Positions 23,373 to 32,852 of a stretch of DNA of 64,000 bases are shown piece after piece. Origin of the DNA: VBAS01 sp035318985 (GTDB lineage: Bacteria; Bacteroidota; Bacteroidia; Chitinophagales; Chitinophagaceae); NCBI GenBank assembly GCA_035318985.1, contig DATHDP010000148.1, forward strand, positions 1 to 64,000, in the 5' to 3' direction. Position 1 is the first letter of the stretch; every line of letters begins with the position of its first letter. The translations under genes and the position numbers were made by a program. Under the pieces are notes generated by a model. That model worked only from the letters and a program-made list of their open reading frames with translations. It ran no database searches and was not told the origin of the DNA.

Positions 23373-24508
23373 AACGGCTCGCCATGAGTTTTTTTAACCA
23401 ACGTCTTTATCAGCGAAGGAAAATATCTGCTTATTCCTATCACTAAATTTGTAAGTCGTGGATCATTGAGTAATCGCTGAAGTATGCGTCCTGTTCTTAA
23501 TCGCTTTGAAAATAATTTATTCCATTTAGCGGAATAATTTTGTTCCATTAATTCTCTCGAAATAGCCCCTTTCAAAAATTCCTGAATTTGTCCGGAAGCA
23601 ATTTTACTTGCATGCAGTGCCATACTCATCCCATTGCCACATAAAGGCGTGATCATTCCTGCTGCATCGCCGATCATCAGCACATGATCTTCTATCAGAT
23701 TCTTTTTATCAAAACTTATTTGTGAGATAACAATGGGTTCTTTCCACAGCATTTCACATTCGTCAAATATCTTTTTTAAATGCGGGTTTGCAGAAAGGAT
23801 CATTTGCTCCATCTTCTTAATATCATTGCCGCTGTTCTGTAAATTATCTGCAACAGTAAGATAACAGAAGCAATACTGTTCATTTTCAATTTTTGAAATA
23901 CCACAATACCCTTTCTTAAAATTATGAAGAGCAATAAGATCAGCCGGGAAATTGTATTTGATATGATACTTTATCCCGATATAATTATTGAGCTTATTCT
24001 TCTTTGCCAAAACAAATGGCCGCTTCCACTTAACATCAAGATTACTTCTCTTACCAAAACAACCAACTGCTACTCTCGATTTGAAATTGCCTATTGTTGA
24101 CTGGATATTAAATTCATCGTTAAAAAAATTAATCTCATTGACACGGGTCTGTTCAAATACTACAACTCCCGACTGTTTTGCTATTTGCGCTAAGCAATGA
24201 TCAAGTTTATAACGACTGATACCAAAACCACCCAATGGCAATTCTTGCTCAAACGAATTTCCATTTTTTGCAGATACACTTAATCTTTTGATCTGTGATA
24301 CATTCAACGATCGAAGATCAACTCCAAGACTTTGCAAAAAATCCCATGACTCCAAACTTATATATTCACCGCAGACACGATGAAAAGGATATTGTTCTTT
24401 TTCAAAGAGAATAACCCTATAGCCAGCTTTGGCCATTTGAATTGATAAAGAAAGACCGGCAAGTCCACCGCCAACAATGGCAAGATCGTATGTAAGATCA
24501 TCTTGCAA
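23369..24508 (-). CDS. FAD-dependent oxidoreductase, geranylgeranyl-reductase-like
   Basis: A 379-aa flavoprotein with the N-terminal FAD motif LAIVGGGLAGLSLSIQMA (9-26), a conserved FEKEQYPFHRVCGEYIS segment and the C-terminal GDAAGMITPLCGNGMSMAL that binds the FAD pyrophosphate. This is the geranylgeranyl reductase/halogenase-like group. It is last in an operon with a UbiA prenyltransferase and a type III polyketide synthase, so it probably reduces or hydroxylates the polyketide or its prenyl chain. The reaction is inferred from context only. Confidence 0.82.
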   Translation of the reverse strand: MQDDLTYDLAIVGGGLAGLSLSIQMAKAGYRVILFEKEQYPFHRVCGEYISLESWDFLQSLGVDLRSLNVSQIKRLSVSAKNGNSFEQELPLGGFGISRYKLDHCLAQIAKQSGVVVFEQTRVNEINFFNDEFNIQSTIGNFKSRVAVGCFGKRSNLDVKWKRPFVLAKKNKLNNYIGIKYHIKYNFPADLIALHNFKKGYCGISKIENEQYCFCYLTVADNLQNSGNDIKKMEQMILSANPHLKKIFDECEMLWKEPIVISQISFDKKNLIEDHVLMIGDAAGMITPLCGNGMSMALHASKIASGQIQEFLKGAISRELMEQNYSAKWNKLFSKRLRTGRILQRLLNDPRLTNLVIGISRYFPSLIKTLVKKTHGEPF

Positions 24509-24532
24509 GTTGCTATATGAAATTTGAAATAA

Positions 24533-25615
24533 TTAAGTGGATAAAATAAAAGTTTCGATCGTAAGACCAGGACCAAATGCTGCACCAAATATATTGTTGG
24601 GCTTTTTTTTATCCAATGCCTCCTGTATCCGTTTTAACACAAAGAGAATTGTTGGAGAAGACATATTGCCATGATCATTTAATACATCATAGCAAGGCTG
24701 CAATTGACCATTTGTAAATCCAAGGCTATTATGTACAGCTTCCAATATTTTTTTTCCGCCGGGATGAATACACCAATGAGTTATATCTTCTTTACTTAGG
24801 CTTGTTTCTTTCAAACATTCATTTACAATGCCATTAAAATCTTCTTCGATCAATTCAGGAATATAACCACTGAGTGTTAAAAGAAAACCGGTTGACGATA
24901 GTTCCCAAACCATCTCCTGTTTGCTTTTAAATGATACAGAAGAATAAAAATGATCGATATTCAATCCTTCTGTTTCATTATTTCCGGTTACAAGCATCGC
25001 AGCAGCGCCATCACTGAATAATATGGCACTGGAAATATTATCAGGATTATATTTTTTTTGAAAATGAAGTGTACATAATTCAACACATACAATTAAAACA
25101 TTTGCCTTTGCATCAGCTTTACAAATTACATCAGCAAGTTTTAAAGCATGTATAGCTGCATAGCAGCCCATGAAATTGATAGATGTTCGCCACGTTGTAG
25201 CAGGCAAATTCAATAACTCGATCAATTCAAGATCCAGGCCGGGAGCACTCATACCGGTACAACTAACCGTTATAAGATGAGTGACAGGCTGATCTTTAAA
25301 ATCAGCAAGACAATTATTGATAGCTTTTAATGATAATGGAGCAGCATGTTCCCGGAAGTTTTTCATTCTTTTTTCAATAGAAGGAACAGGTTCCAGGTTT
25401 TCTGTTGGAGTAAAGAATTTCCATTCGTCAGCAGAAACACTATAATCAGGTAAAACAGAATAACGGGTTTGAATGCCACTGTGCTTGTAGAGGAATTTTA
25501 GTTTTCTTTTTTCCGTTTCATTGATCGCATAAACACGACTCATAAACTCAAAGATCTTTTCTTGTTCATGCTGATACTCCGGTAACGCCGTTCCTATTGA
25601 AATAATTTTACTCAA
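24533..25615 (-). CDS. Type III polyketide synthase (chalcone/stilbene synthase family)
   Basis: A 360-aa homodimeric-type KS enzyme that would extend an acyl-CoA starter with malonyl-CoA to an alkylpyrone, resorcinol or phloroglucinol-type product. The catalytic triad is Cys151 (NFMGCYAAIHALK), His284 (WCIHPGGKKILEA) and Asn317 (YDVLNDHGNMSSPT). The short NDHGNMSS block with GGKKIL is typical of bacterial type III PKSs. It overlaps the UbiA gene by 8 nt and precedes the flavoprotein gene by 24 nt, so it is co-transcribed with both. The starter unit cannot be read from sequence. Confidence 0.92.
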   Translation of the reverse strand: MSKIISIGTALPEYQHEQEKIFEFMSRVYAINETEKRKLKFLYKHSGIQTRYSVLPDYSVSADEWKFFTPTENLEPVPSIEKRMKNFREHAAPLSLKAINNCLADFKDQPVTHLITVSCTGMSAPGLDLELIELLNLPATTWRTSINFMGCYAAIHALKLADVICKADAKANVLIVCVELCTLHFQKKYNPDNISSAILFSDGAAAMLVTGNNETEGLNIDHFYSSVSFKSKQEMVWELSSTGFLLTLSGYIPELIEEDFNGIVNECLKETSLSKEDITHWCIHPGGKKILEAVHNSLGFTNGQLQPCYDVLNDHGNMSSPTILFVLKRIQEALDKKKPNNIFGAAFGPGLTIETFILST

Positions 25616-26504
25616 ACCACCTCCATATTAATAAGATCAAAAAAGAAATATTCGTACAAGTTGCCGCCAGCCAGTTCATCTTCATCGTATTTTTAAAATT
25701 GGCTTCTTTGCTGTTTCTGTAAACCAAAACAAACCACCTGATGAAGTAAACGATAACGGGGATAAAAAAGATGCCGGTCACCAATAATTGATTCCCGTGT
25801 TTGTTGCTTATAAAAAATTGTGCCATGAATGCCCATGCTAAAATGTAAACAATGGCACAGAATATAAATGTACCGATATAACCTAACTTATAACTGATCG
25901 TTTTCACCCCATCATCAAGATCTTGTTTATACTGATATATCTGTGTTAGCGGGTAAAAGCCGCCAACTAACAGGGAACATATAATCATACCCTGCCATGG
26001 AACCGAAATATTTTGTTCAGCATTACTTCCATAATAAACCAACCAGAAAGTAACTGCACCCTGGAACAGGATCACGATAAAATAACTGAGATATGGATAT
26101 TTCTTTAATCGAATGCCCCTATAACTATACGCCTTTGATGCACCAATATAGAAAAGAATAACAAGGGTAAAGGCCGGGCCAATAAGCAAACTCAATAAAA
26201 TGCCTATTGAATCTAAAACAATACTTACCCAAAAAAGTTCGAACGACGGTGCAGGTGGTTTCTCAAGCCCACCAATACTTTCAGTATCCCGATCCATATA
26301 ACTGTTATAACCGTTGCTTGCAGGATAAATTAGAAAATGAATAATGAAGAATATTAACACGGCATTAAACCAATTAATCCGTGGCACTTGTGCCAACGCA
26401 AAAAAATAGATGGGGGATAAAAAAAATGAAAATGGAATGCGAAGCAATTTGATGGTGGAAACATTTATCATCAACCATTGATTAATATCATGAAAATTAC
26501 TCAA
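25608..26504 (-). CDS. UbiA-family prenyltransferase
   Basis: A 298-aa integral membrane protein with about 8-9 hydrophobic segments. The first Asp-rich prenyl-diphosphate motif is N67-SYMDRD (67-73), the second is QYKQDLDDGVKT (about 201-212), as in UbiA/MenA-type enzymes. First gene of the operon; its end overlaps the PKS start by 8 nt. It likely prenylates the type III PKS product at the membrane. Dedicated quinone enzymes would normally sit with ubi or men genes, which are absent here. Confidence 0.85.
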   Translation of the reverse strand: MSNFHDINQWLMINVSTIKLLRIPFSFFLSPIYFFALAQVPRINWFNAVLIFFIIHFLIYPASNGYNSYMDRDTESIGGLEKPPAPSFELFWVSIVLDSIGILLSLLIGPAFTLVILFYIGASKAYSYRGIRLKKYPYLSYFIVILFQGAVTFWLVYYGSNAEQNISVPWQGMIICSLLVGGFYPLTQIYQYKQDLDDGVKTISYKLGYIGTFIFCAIVYILAWAFMAQFFISNKHGNQLLVTGIFFIPVIVYFIRWFVLVYRNSKEANFKNTMKMNWLAATCTNISFLILLIWRWFE

Positions 26505-26650
26505 TAATCAGGCCTTATCAATGTGAAAACAAACAATAAAAATTGAGGTGGGTTATCCACAATAGCAACTGATAGGAGAAGGAAAATCGTCAAATTGTAT
26601 GTGATGAGCGGATTATTTCTAAATTTTCATTGGTTTTTGAAGGAAAAACT

Positions 26651-26682
26651 TTTGGCAACAAAACCATGCCGGGCTATCTTTG
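26651..26682 (+). promoter_or_regulatory. Promoter of tRNA-Asp
   Basis: TTTG at 26651-26654 and TATCTTTG at 26675-26682, separated by 20 nt, match the Bacteroidota sigma-A consensus (-33 TTTG, -7 TAnnTTTG). The predicted transcription start (near 26689) is about 36 nt before the tRNA. Confidence 0.75.
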
Positions 26683-26724
26683 CCATCCCAAAAAATGATG
26701 TCGAAAAAGGTCATTTAAAGGAAT

Positions 26725-26798
26725 GGATCGGTAGTTCAGTTGGTTAGAATGCCGCCCTGTCACGGCGGAGGTCGCGGGTTCGAGTCCCGTCCGGTCCG
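26725..26798 (+). tRNA. tRNA-Asp (GTC)
   Basis: A 74-nt cloverleaf: acceptor GGATCGG pairs with CCGGTCC (one G-U), D-arm with AGTTCAGTTGGTTAGAA, anticodon arm CCGCC-CTGTCAC-GGCGG with anticodon GTC, T-arm GCGGG-TTCGAGT-CCCGT, discriminator G. CCA is not encoded in full (CA follows). It is transcribed from its own consensus promoter. Confidence 0.97.
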
Positions 26799-26892
26799 CA
26801 GAAATTCAGAGGTCGTCCCGATTCAAGCGGGATTCGGTCCCGAAAATTTGTAGAGCTCGTTTTTAGTAGAGATTGACCCTTGGAACAAAACT

Positions 26893-26936
26893 AACTGCCC
26901 AGTGTGATTCTGTCACCCGGGCAGTTTTATTTTTTA
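26893..26936 (+). terminator. Terminator downstream of tRNA-Asp
   Basis: AACTGCCC (26893-26900) pairs with GGGCAGTT (26919-26926), extended by an inner GTG/CAC, and is followed by TTATTTTTT. It should end the tRNA transcript. It also lies 20 nt before the L,D-transpeptidase start, so it could attenuate read-through into that gene. Confidence 0.75.
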
Positions 26937-26956
26937 ACAACAAAAAATTATTACCA

Positions 26957-27712
26957 ATGCAGAAAAGAAAAGTGAGGAATGCCTGGTTATTCATATCAAC
27001 ATTACTAATTGGTTTGTTTTCTTTCCCGTTTGCATTTGCAAAATCAGTTGAAAAAAGAGCCACTCAAATCAAGAACACCGTATCAAATCTTCATGTCAGC
27101 GACCTTATACCTACTATACCATCCGCAATTTCTGTGTATGATAGTCTTAGATTGAATATTGCAGGATTAAACAGAGTTGCATTTGAATTGGCCCAAAAAG
27201 GTTTTGAAAAATTAAGAGAACAGGGTGTTATTTTAAATGACAGCATAATTTCTATCATTGATTTTAGTTTACCCAGCACAGATAAAAGATTATATGTAGT
27301 TGATCTTAAAAATTACCAGGTTCTATATACCACCTATGTAGCACATGGAAAAAATTCAGGAAAAGAAATGGCGAATTCTTTTTCTAATAGTCCTTCTTCA
27401 AATAAAAGTAGTTTGGGTTTTTATAAAACATTGGATACTTATAATGGCAAACATGGCTACTCGCTTAAATTGGAAGGTCTTGAAAAAGGCATCAATGATA
27501 ACGCATACGAAAGAGCCATTGTATTTCATGGAGCAAAATATGTAGATCCCAATTACATTTCAAGGCTTGGTTATATTGGAAGAAGCCAGGGTTGCCCGGC
27601 TGTTTCACCAAAAGAAGCAACTCCAATAATTAATACTATTAAAGAAGGCTCTTGTCTTTTTATTTATTCGCCAAATGATTCTTACCAACATCATTCTCCA
27701 ATTCTTGGTTAA
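26957..27712 (+). CDS. Murein L,D-transpeptidase catalytic-domain protein (YkuD_2 type)
   Basis: 251 aa from the ATG at 26957; an earlier in-frame ATG (26873) would translate through the terminator hairpin and was rejected. The signal/anchor segment NAWLFISTLLIGLFSFPFAF is followed by a linker and the catalytic domain: VAHGKNSG, FHGAKYVD (His) and GRSQGCPAVS with the nucleophile Cys213. The family cross-links or anchors at peptidoglycan in the periplasm. It is a monocistronic gene after tRNA-Asp. Confidence 0.85.
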   Translation: MQKRKVRNAWLFISTLLIGLFSFPFAFAKSVEKRATQIKNTVSNLHVSDLIPTIPSAISVYDSLRLNIAGLNRVAFELAQKGFEKLREQGVILNDSIISIIDFSLPSTDKRLYVVDLKNYQVLYTTYVAHGKNSGKEMANSFSNSPSSNKSSLGFYKTLDTYNGKHGYSLKLEGLEKGINDNAYERAIVFHGAKYVDPNYISRLGYIGRSQGCPAVSPKEATPIINTIKEGSCLFIYSPNDSYQHHSPILG

Positions 27713-27751
27713 AGATAAAGGAGAATGCTAAATGCAGTGATTATATGATAA

Positions 27752-27793
27752 CAAGTAGTTGAGGAGACCCATCAAGTTCTCATCAACTACTTG
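27752..27793. terminator. Hairpin between convergent genes
   Basis: An 11-bp inverted repeat, CAAGTAGTTGA (27752-27762) and TCAACTACTTG (27783-27793), with a 20-nt loop, lies between the convergent L,D-transpeptidase and sulfatase genes. There is no clear U-run, so a terminator role is tentative. Confidence 0.4.
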
Positions 27794-27837
27794 ACTTAAA
27801 CTTTCGATGATCTTATTGATATCTATGATCCGGTTTA

Positions 27838-30273
27838 TTAGTGGCTTGCCAACTTTGCAACATCGTCCAAATCTTTTTCCTTCTCCTTAATGGCTGTGCT
27901 GTTTGATGCCGGATGCGTTTCAATGGTGATATTTTCAAGGTGCCCATTGAAGTGAGCCGATCCCCCATAATTCGCTACCGGAGTTCCGTCATCTGTACCA
28001 ACATCTGCCAGATCATCTACAGAAAATATTCCAGGCTGGGTTTTATCAATTCGTCCTTCGCCGAATTTAGTACCATCAATAGTAAAGCTTCCAACTCCAC
28101 CTTTACCCGGGCCACCGCCATCATATTTAAAATCATATACAATGGTATGCTTACCCGGTTTCAATGCCATGGTTGAAGAAACAGTGTAGCTTTCCAATCC
28201 AAGATAATTATAGGTGAACATTGGCTTCCCACCTTTGATATAGAATGAAAATCCTCCAAATCTTCCGCCCTGGCAAACTATAACCCCGTTACCATTTGCG
28301 GCAACCTCTACATCTGCAGTCATTGTATAAGAAGTATTGCGGGTATTGATAAAAATGTCTACTGCCATTCCTTTCATTCCTTCACCATAAGTGATCGATG
28401 TCCGCTCGCCCATCACATCAGGTCGTCCAACGGCTTTTGCATCCGTTCTTATCAATAAGCGATCATCAATAGGTAATACATGATATTTTTCTGCTTCACT
28501 CATAAATAAGGCCTGGAGTTCTTTTAGCTTATCTGTGTTTTGTGAAGCTACATCAGTTGAGAGACTGAAATCTTCATTTGAATTATATAACTCCCATTTA
28601 TCTCCCGTAAGCGATGTATAAGGTTTTGAGTTCCATGCTGCCCTGTGAATAGTTCTTGCATACCATCCATCTTTATAGATCGCCCTGTTTCCGAACATTT
28701 CAAAATATTGTGTGGTGTGTTTCTCTTTTGCACCCGCATCATCGAAACTGTAGAGGAAACTGGTTCCTTCAATTGGATCCTGCTTAATGCCATTCACCGT
28801 TGTTGGCGCAGGAACATGACAAACTTCAAAAACAGTTGGTGCAATATCTATCGCATGTGTGAATTGTGAACGGATCTCTCCTTTGGCTTTGATACCTGCG
28901 GGCCAATGCGCTACCATAGCATTACGTGTGCCGCCAAAATCAGAAGCTACCTGCTTTGTCCATGCAAATGGTGCATCCAATGCAACTGCCCAGCCTGCGG
29001 CATAATGCGGATAGGTGCTTGGTCCTCCCCATTCATCAATATGTTTCATCATATCCGGTACGGTTTCCGGAACACCATTGAAATATGTCATTTCATTATA
29101 CATACCAAGCATCTGGCCCTCTGCGCTGGCGCCATTATCACCAACCACATAGAGAAATAAAGTGTTGTCCATTTCACCAAGATCTTCGATGGCTGAAACA
29201 AGACGGCCAACTTCATGATCAGTATGCTCTGCAAAACCTGCATACACTTCCATCTGGCGGGCAAACAATTTCTTTTCATCAACAGAAAGCTTGTCCCAAT
29301 CTTTTATATCAGTTGGCTTCGGAGCAAGTTTCACATTTTGTGGAACCAGGCCAAGTTGTTTTTGCTTTGCTAATGTTTCTTCTCTCAGTTTATCCCAACC
29401 CTCATCGAATTTGCCTTTGTATTTATCGATCCATTCTTTTGGCGCATGATGTGGTGCATGACAAGCACCAGTTGCGAAATACATGAAAAAAGGTTTATCC
29501 GGAGTTAATGCTTGCTGGAAACGAACCCAGCTAATAGCATTGTTCGTCATATCAGTAGTGAAATGATAATCTTTATTTTTCGGAACCTCCACTTGTGTGG
29601 TGCCATCATAAATCAGGGGTGCCCATTGATTTGTTTCTCCACCAATAAATCCATAGAACTTATCAAAACCAGAATGTGTCGGCCAACGATCCAGCGACCC
29701 CGAAACTGAAATTTCCCATGGTGGAGTTTCATGATACTTACCAAAAGCAGCAGTGCTGAATCCATTCTGGCGAAGCACTTCCGCCATTGGTGTAATTGAT
29801 TGTGGTCTTACACCAGTGTTACCAGGAAAAGCAGTGCCTGTTTCCATGACAGAACCGGTATTGTTGCTATGATGATTATAGCCGGTAAGTAAAGCCATCC
29901 TTGTCGGAGAGCATAGGGATGTTGTGTGAAAACGATTATACTTTAAACCAGTCGCAGCTAATTTATCAAGTGTAGGCATATTGATAGGGCCGCCGAAAGC
30001 CTGCGATGCGCCAAAGCCAATATCGTCGATCAATACGACCACTACATTGGGTGCACCCTTTGGTGCCTTTACCTCAAAACGTGCAGGCGCCTTTGCATTG
30101 GTAGCATCCAATTCTTTATAGGTTTGACGCAAAGGTTCTTTGATCGGAAGAGAGGTGCGATCCATTTCATCACTGGTTGTCGTCGCTGCTGTAGCAGAGG
30201 TTTCCTGTTTTTGGTCGCTACAGGCAACCAAAAAACACAATGCAATTAGCATAAAAGGGATCTTTATTCTCAT
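27838..30273 (-). CDS. Lipoprotein arylsulfatase (formylglycine type)
   Basis: An 811-aa type I sulfatase. A lipoprotein signal ends with the lipobox LVAC (Cys18), placing it on a membrane surface in the envelope. The sulfatase core begins NVVVVLIDDIGFG (metal Asps 83-84). The maturation motif is CSPTRMALLTG (121-131), where Cys121 would become formylglycine. AtsA-like blocks GYNHHSNNTG and HAIDIAPTVFEV are present, and the last ~200 residues form a beta-sandwich-like domain. It would release sulfate from an aryl or alkyl sulfate ester. The maturase is not in the window. It stands alone. Confidence 0.92.
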   Translation of the reverse strand: MRIKIPFMLIALCFLVACSDQKQETSATAATTTSDEMDRTSLPIKEPLRQTYKELDATNAKAPARFEVKAPKGAPNVVVVLIDDIGFGASQAFGGPINMPTLDKLAATGLKYNRFHTTSLCSPTRMALLTGYNHHSNNTGSVMETGTAFPGNTGVRPQSITPMAEVLRQNGFSTAAFGKYHETPPWEISVSGSLDRWPTHSGFDKFYGFIGGETNQWAPLIYDGTTQVEVPKNKDYHFTTDMTNNAISWVRFQQALTPDKPFFMYFATGACHAPHHAPKEWIDKYKGKFDEGWDKLREETLAKQKQLGLVPQNVKLAPKPTDIKDWDKLSVDEKKLFARQMEVYAGFAEHTDHEVGRLVSAIEDLGEMDNTLFLYVVGDNGASAEGQMLGMYNEMTYFNGVPETVPDMMKHIDEWGGPSTYPHYAAGWAVALDAPFAWTKQVASDFGGTRNAMVAHWPAGIKAKGEIRSQFTHAIDIAPTVFEVCHVPAPTTVNGIKQDPIEGTSFLYSFDDAGAKEKHTTQYFEMFGNRAIYKDGWYARTIHRAAWNSKPYTSLTGDKWELYNSNEDFSLSTDVASQNTDKLKELQALFMSEAEKYHVLPIDDRLLIRTDAKAVGRPDVMGERTSITYGEGMKGMAVDIFINTRNTSYTMTADVEVAANGNGVIVCQGGRFGGFSFYIKGGKPMFTYNYLGLESYTVSSTMALKPGKHTIVYDFKYDGGGPGKGGVGSFTIDGTKFGEGRIDKTQPGIFSVDDLADVGTDDGTPVANYGGSAHFNGHLENITIETHPASNSTAIKEKEKDLDDVAKLASH

Positions 30274-30507
30274 AATAATGTTTAGGTTTTTGATTTCGGT
30301 TTGGTTTCGTTTCTAATTGTTTTCTTGAACGTCCTGATATATTTAAAAGATCTTCCGATCGCTGCGTGTACACCTGATAATGGGCTTCTAATTTTAAAAG
30401 GGTAAGAGAAACTCTGCGTGAATAGTTTTATTCACGTCCAAATCCGGCAACAGGAAATTGATTAGTGATTTTAATAGAGATCCGTAGAGCTATTTCCAAT
30501 TAAATTC

Positions 30508-30783
30508 TTAAGTCAAATCCTTTTGCTGATATGTTTCTAATAAATGAATGATCTCTTTTTCCAACTCTATATTAACATGTAAAAATTCTCTTTCGATCTT
30601 TCGGTCCTTGATCGCATTTAGCCTTCGCTCTTCCGCTGCTTGAATACTGGTTATATAATCTTCACATAGTATTCTGAAGTCTTCATCCTTATTATATAAA
30701 TCAATAATTTTTTCGCTGTGATCTGGGAATTTTCCTAATATGTATACAAGCTCTTTTGTCATTTTAGGTAAAGGATGATCCAA
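30508..30783 (-). CDS. Small helical hypothetical protein
   Basis: A 91-aa charged, predicted all-helical protein (DFRILCEDYITSIQAAEERR, then EREFLHVNIELEKEIIHLLE). A second ATG at codon 8 (MTKELVYILG) is an alternative start. There is no signal or membrane segment and no recognised family. It lies downstream of no gene on its strand and divergently from the TolB-like/TPR gene. The coherent amphipathic pattern supports a real gene, but function is unknown. Confidence 0.6.
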   Translation of the reverse strand: MDHPLPKMTKELVYILGKFPDHSEKIIDLYNKDEDFRILCEDYITSIQAAEERRLNAIKDRKIEREFLHVNIELEKEIIHLLETYQQKDLT

Positions 30784-31107
30784 TGTTTCACAATGTTAAA
30801 ATACTTATGTACGCCAGATAAGTATTATACGGTTAATTAACGGTAAACCCGGGTTCTCTAATTGCTACCAGGTCTTAATTAACTTAAACTCATACAGGCG
30901 AAAAAATCTTAGGATTCTTTTTAATGGACCAGGGCATAAAGCAGCAAATAACTGTTATTAAACAGGCAGCTTCAAAGACTGTTTTTACCAATTATCAAAT
31001 TATGCGCATGAACGGCCCCTAATCCCAACCCATTTTACTAAGATTCATTTAAATACCCTATTTTGCGAGCAGTACCATCAACCTTATTTTAACCAAATCA
31101 ATGCTCT
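30784..31107. other. Divergent intergenic region
   Basis: 324 nt between two divergent genes. It must hold both promoters, but I see no box pair that meets the Bacteroidota consensus. CCTATTTTGCG at about 31059 is a weak -7 candidate for the plus-strand gene. No repeats or ORFs are supported. Confidence 0.4.
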
Positions 31108-32739
31108 ATGGGAGCAAAAGAAAATTCTTACATAAGTGAGATCAAAGCACAATTAAAAAGAATTGTTTCCACCCCTGCTTTTAAAAGCTCACGAATATTA
31201 TCAGGTTTTCTTGAATTTGTCACAGAGAAAACTCTTGCCGGTAAAGAAGACGAGATCAAAGAATATTCTATTGGCATAAGCGTATTATCCCGCAATATTG
31301 ATTTTAACCCCCAGCTGGATGCGATCGTTCGAATACATGCCGGCAGGTTAAGAAGAGCATTGAAAGAATATTATTATGATGCAGGCAAGAACGATCCGAT
31401 CGTAATTGAAATTCCCAAAGGAAGTTATATCCCGGTTTTTCAACCGAAAAAAACAATTGAGATCAACAACGCTATTGTTGAAAAAGTAAAGCCGGCAAGA
31501 TTTAAACCTGTAGTGGCCGTATTTCCATTCAGAAATATCAGCCAGGATTCTTCAAGAGATTTTTTTGCTGATGGATTAGGTGAACAATTAAGTACAGAGC
31601 TAACATTGTTTTATGAACTAGCTGTGATCTCTTATAATTCTTCACGTCACGTTGCCAGCAAAACTAATGATGTAAAAGAAGCTGCAATCTTATTAGGAGC
31701 TAAATATGTATTAACGGGAAGTATCCAACATGACAATAAGCATCTTCGTATCTGGGTACAGTTGATCTTATGTGAAAATGGAGAACAATTATGGGCAAGA
31801 TCTTTCCAACGAAATAATACAGCTTCCGGCATTTTTGAAATTCAGAATGAAATTGTAAAAAGTATATTAACTGCAATTGGTGGATATTATGGCGCTATTA
31901 CCAGGGATATGATGAAAGTGCCAGATGGCAATCATACAAACGGTATACATAGTCTGGATGCGATATCCTTGTATTATCACTATCAAAAAGTCTGGACTTC
32001 TGAAGCTTTGCAAAAAGCAATTAATGCTTTAGAAGCCGCTGTAAAAGCAGACCCCGAATACGCACTGGCATGGGCCATGTTAGGAGAATTGTACCTTGAT
32101 GATAAAGTATTAGCCTTTAAAAAAATAAAGAACCCATTAGAGGAAGGTTTAAAATGTGCTTTGCGTGCAGTTAATATTGATCCTAAATGTCAACATGCTT
32201 ACCAGGCACTGGCATGGATATATTTATTTTATCATAACCGTGAGGAATGCCTGAAATCAGTTGATCAGTGTATAGCCATTAACCCAAATGCCGCTGATGT
32301 GTGGGGCGCAATGGGATTTGTGCTGATATGCGCCGGAGAATTTGACAGAGGATTTATTCTTTTACAGGATGCTATTCAGCATAATCCATATGGCCCCTGG
32401 TGGTTTAATGCAGGATTTGTCTTTCACTATCTCTATAAAAAAGATTACCTAAACGCCAATCATTGGATGGAGAAGATCGATATGCCTCAATTGCTATGGG
32501 ATCCGATGCTTAAAGCGTCCGTTCAAGGTCATTTAAATCGCACAGAAGAAGCTGGCAAAAACCTGAAGTTGCTCAATCAATTGCTTCCTGATCCCGCGAA
32601 CCAGGTAAAGACAATCATTGAGTCATTTTTATTATCAAATGATCTGAATAAAGAGATCTTAACAGGTTTGAAAAAAGCGGGACTTAATTCAGCATCTCAA
32701 AAAAAAATATCAACATTGAAAGGTAGTTCGCTCAACTAG
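31108..32739 (+). CDS. TolB-like/TPR regulatory-type protein
   Basis: 543 aa. The N-terminal ~110 residues (FLEFVTEKTLAGKEDEIKEY, then LDAIVRIHAGRLRRALKEYY and IPKGSYIPVF) match the segment found before TolB-like domains in CadC/adenylate-cyclase-type proteins. Residues about 140-255 form the TolB-N-like domain (VAVFPFRNISQDSSRDFFAD, LLGAKYVLTGSIQ). About 290-500 are tetratricopeptide repeats (ALAWAMLGELYLDD, AYQALAWIYLFYHN, ADVWGAMGFVLICA). There is no DNA-binding or cyclase domain and no membrane segment. Likely a protein-interaction or signalling protein; exact role unknown. Confidence 0.75.
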   Translation: MGAKENSYISEIKAQLKRIVSTPAFKSSRILSGFLEFVTEKTLAGKEDEIKEYSIGISVLSRNIDFNPQLDAIVRIHAGRLRRALKEYYYDAGKNDPIVIEIPKGSYIPVFQPKKTIEINNAIVEKVKPARFKPVVAVFPFRNISQDSSRDFFADGLGEQLSTELTLFYELAVISYNSSRHVASKTNDVKEAAILLGAKYVLTGSIQHDNKHLRIWVQLILCENGEQLWARSFQRNNTASGIFEIQNEIVKSILTAIGGYYGAITRDMMKVPDGNHTNGIHSLDAISLYYHYQKVWTSEALQKAINALEAAVKADPEYALAWAMLGELYLDDKVLAFKKIKNPLEEGLKCALRAVNIDPKCQHAYQALAWIYLFYHNREECLKSVDQCIAINPNAADVWGAMGFVLICAGEFDRGFILLQDAIQHNPYGPWWFNAGFVFHYLYKKDYLNANHWMEKIDMPQLLWDPMLKASVQGHLNRTEEAGKNLKLLNQLLPDPANQVKTIIESFLLSNDLNKEILTGLKKAGLNSASQKKISTLKGSSLN

Positions 32740-32827
32740 TATCTGCCGGTTTTATATTCCCTTCTTTTCTTCTTCGATATCGATCACCAAACCTGATGAA
32801 TAGTTCAAGTTTAGAACTGCCAATCTT

Positions 32828-32835
32828 TATCTTTG
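32828..32835 (+). promoter_or_regulatory. -7 box upstream of the Gfo/Idh/MocA gene
   Basis: TATCTTTG exactly matches the Bacteroidota -7 consensus and would give a transcript starting about 10 nt before the ATG at 32853. No clear -33 TTG lies at the right distance, so confidence is moderate. Confidence 0.45.
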
Positions 32836-32852
32836 AGCATTAAATAAATAAC

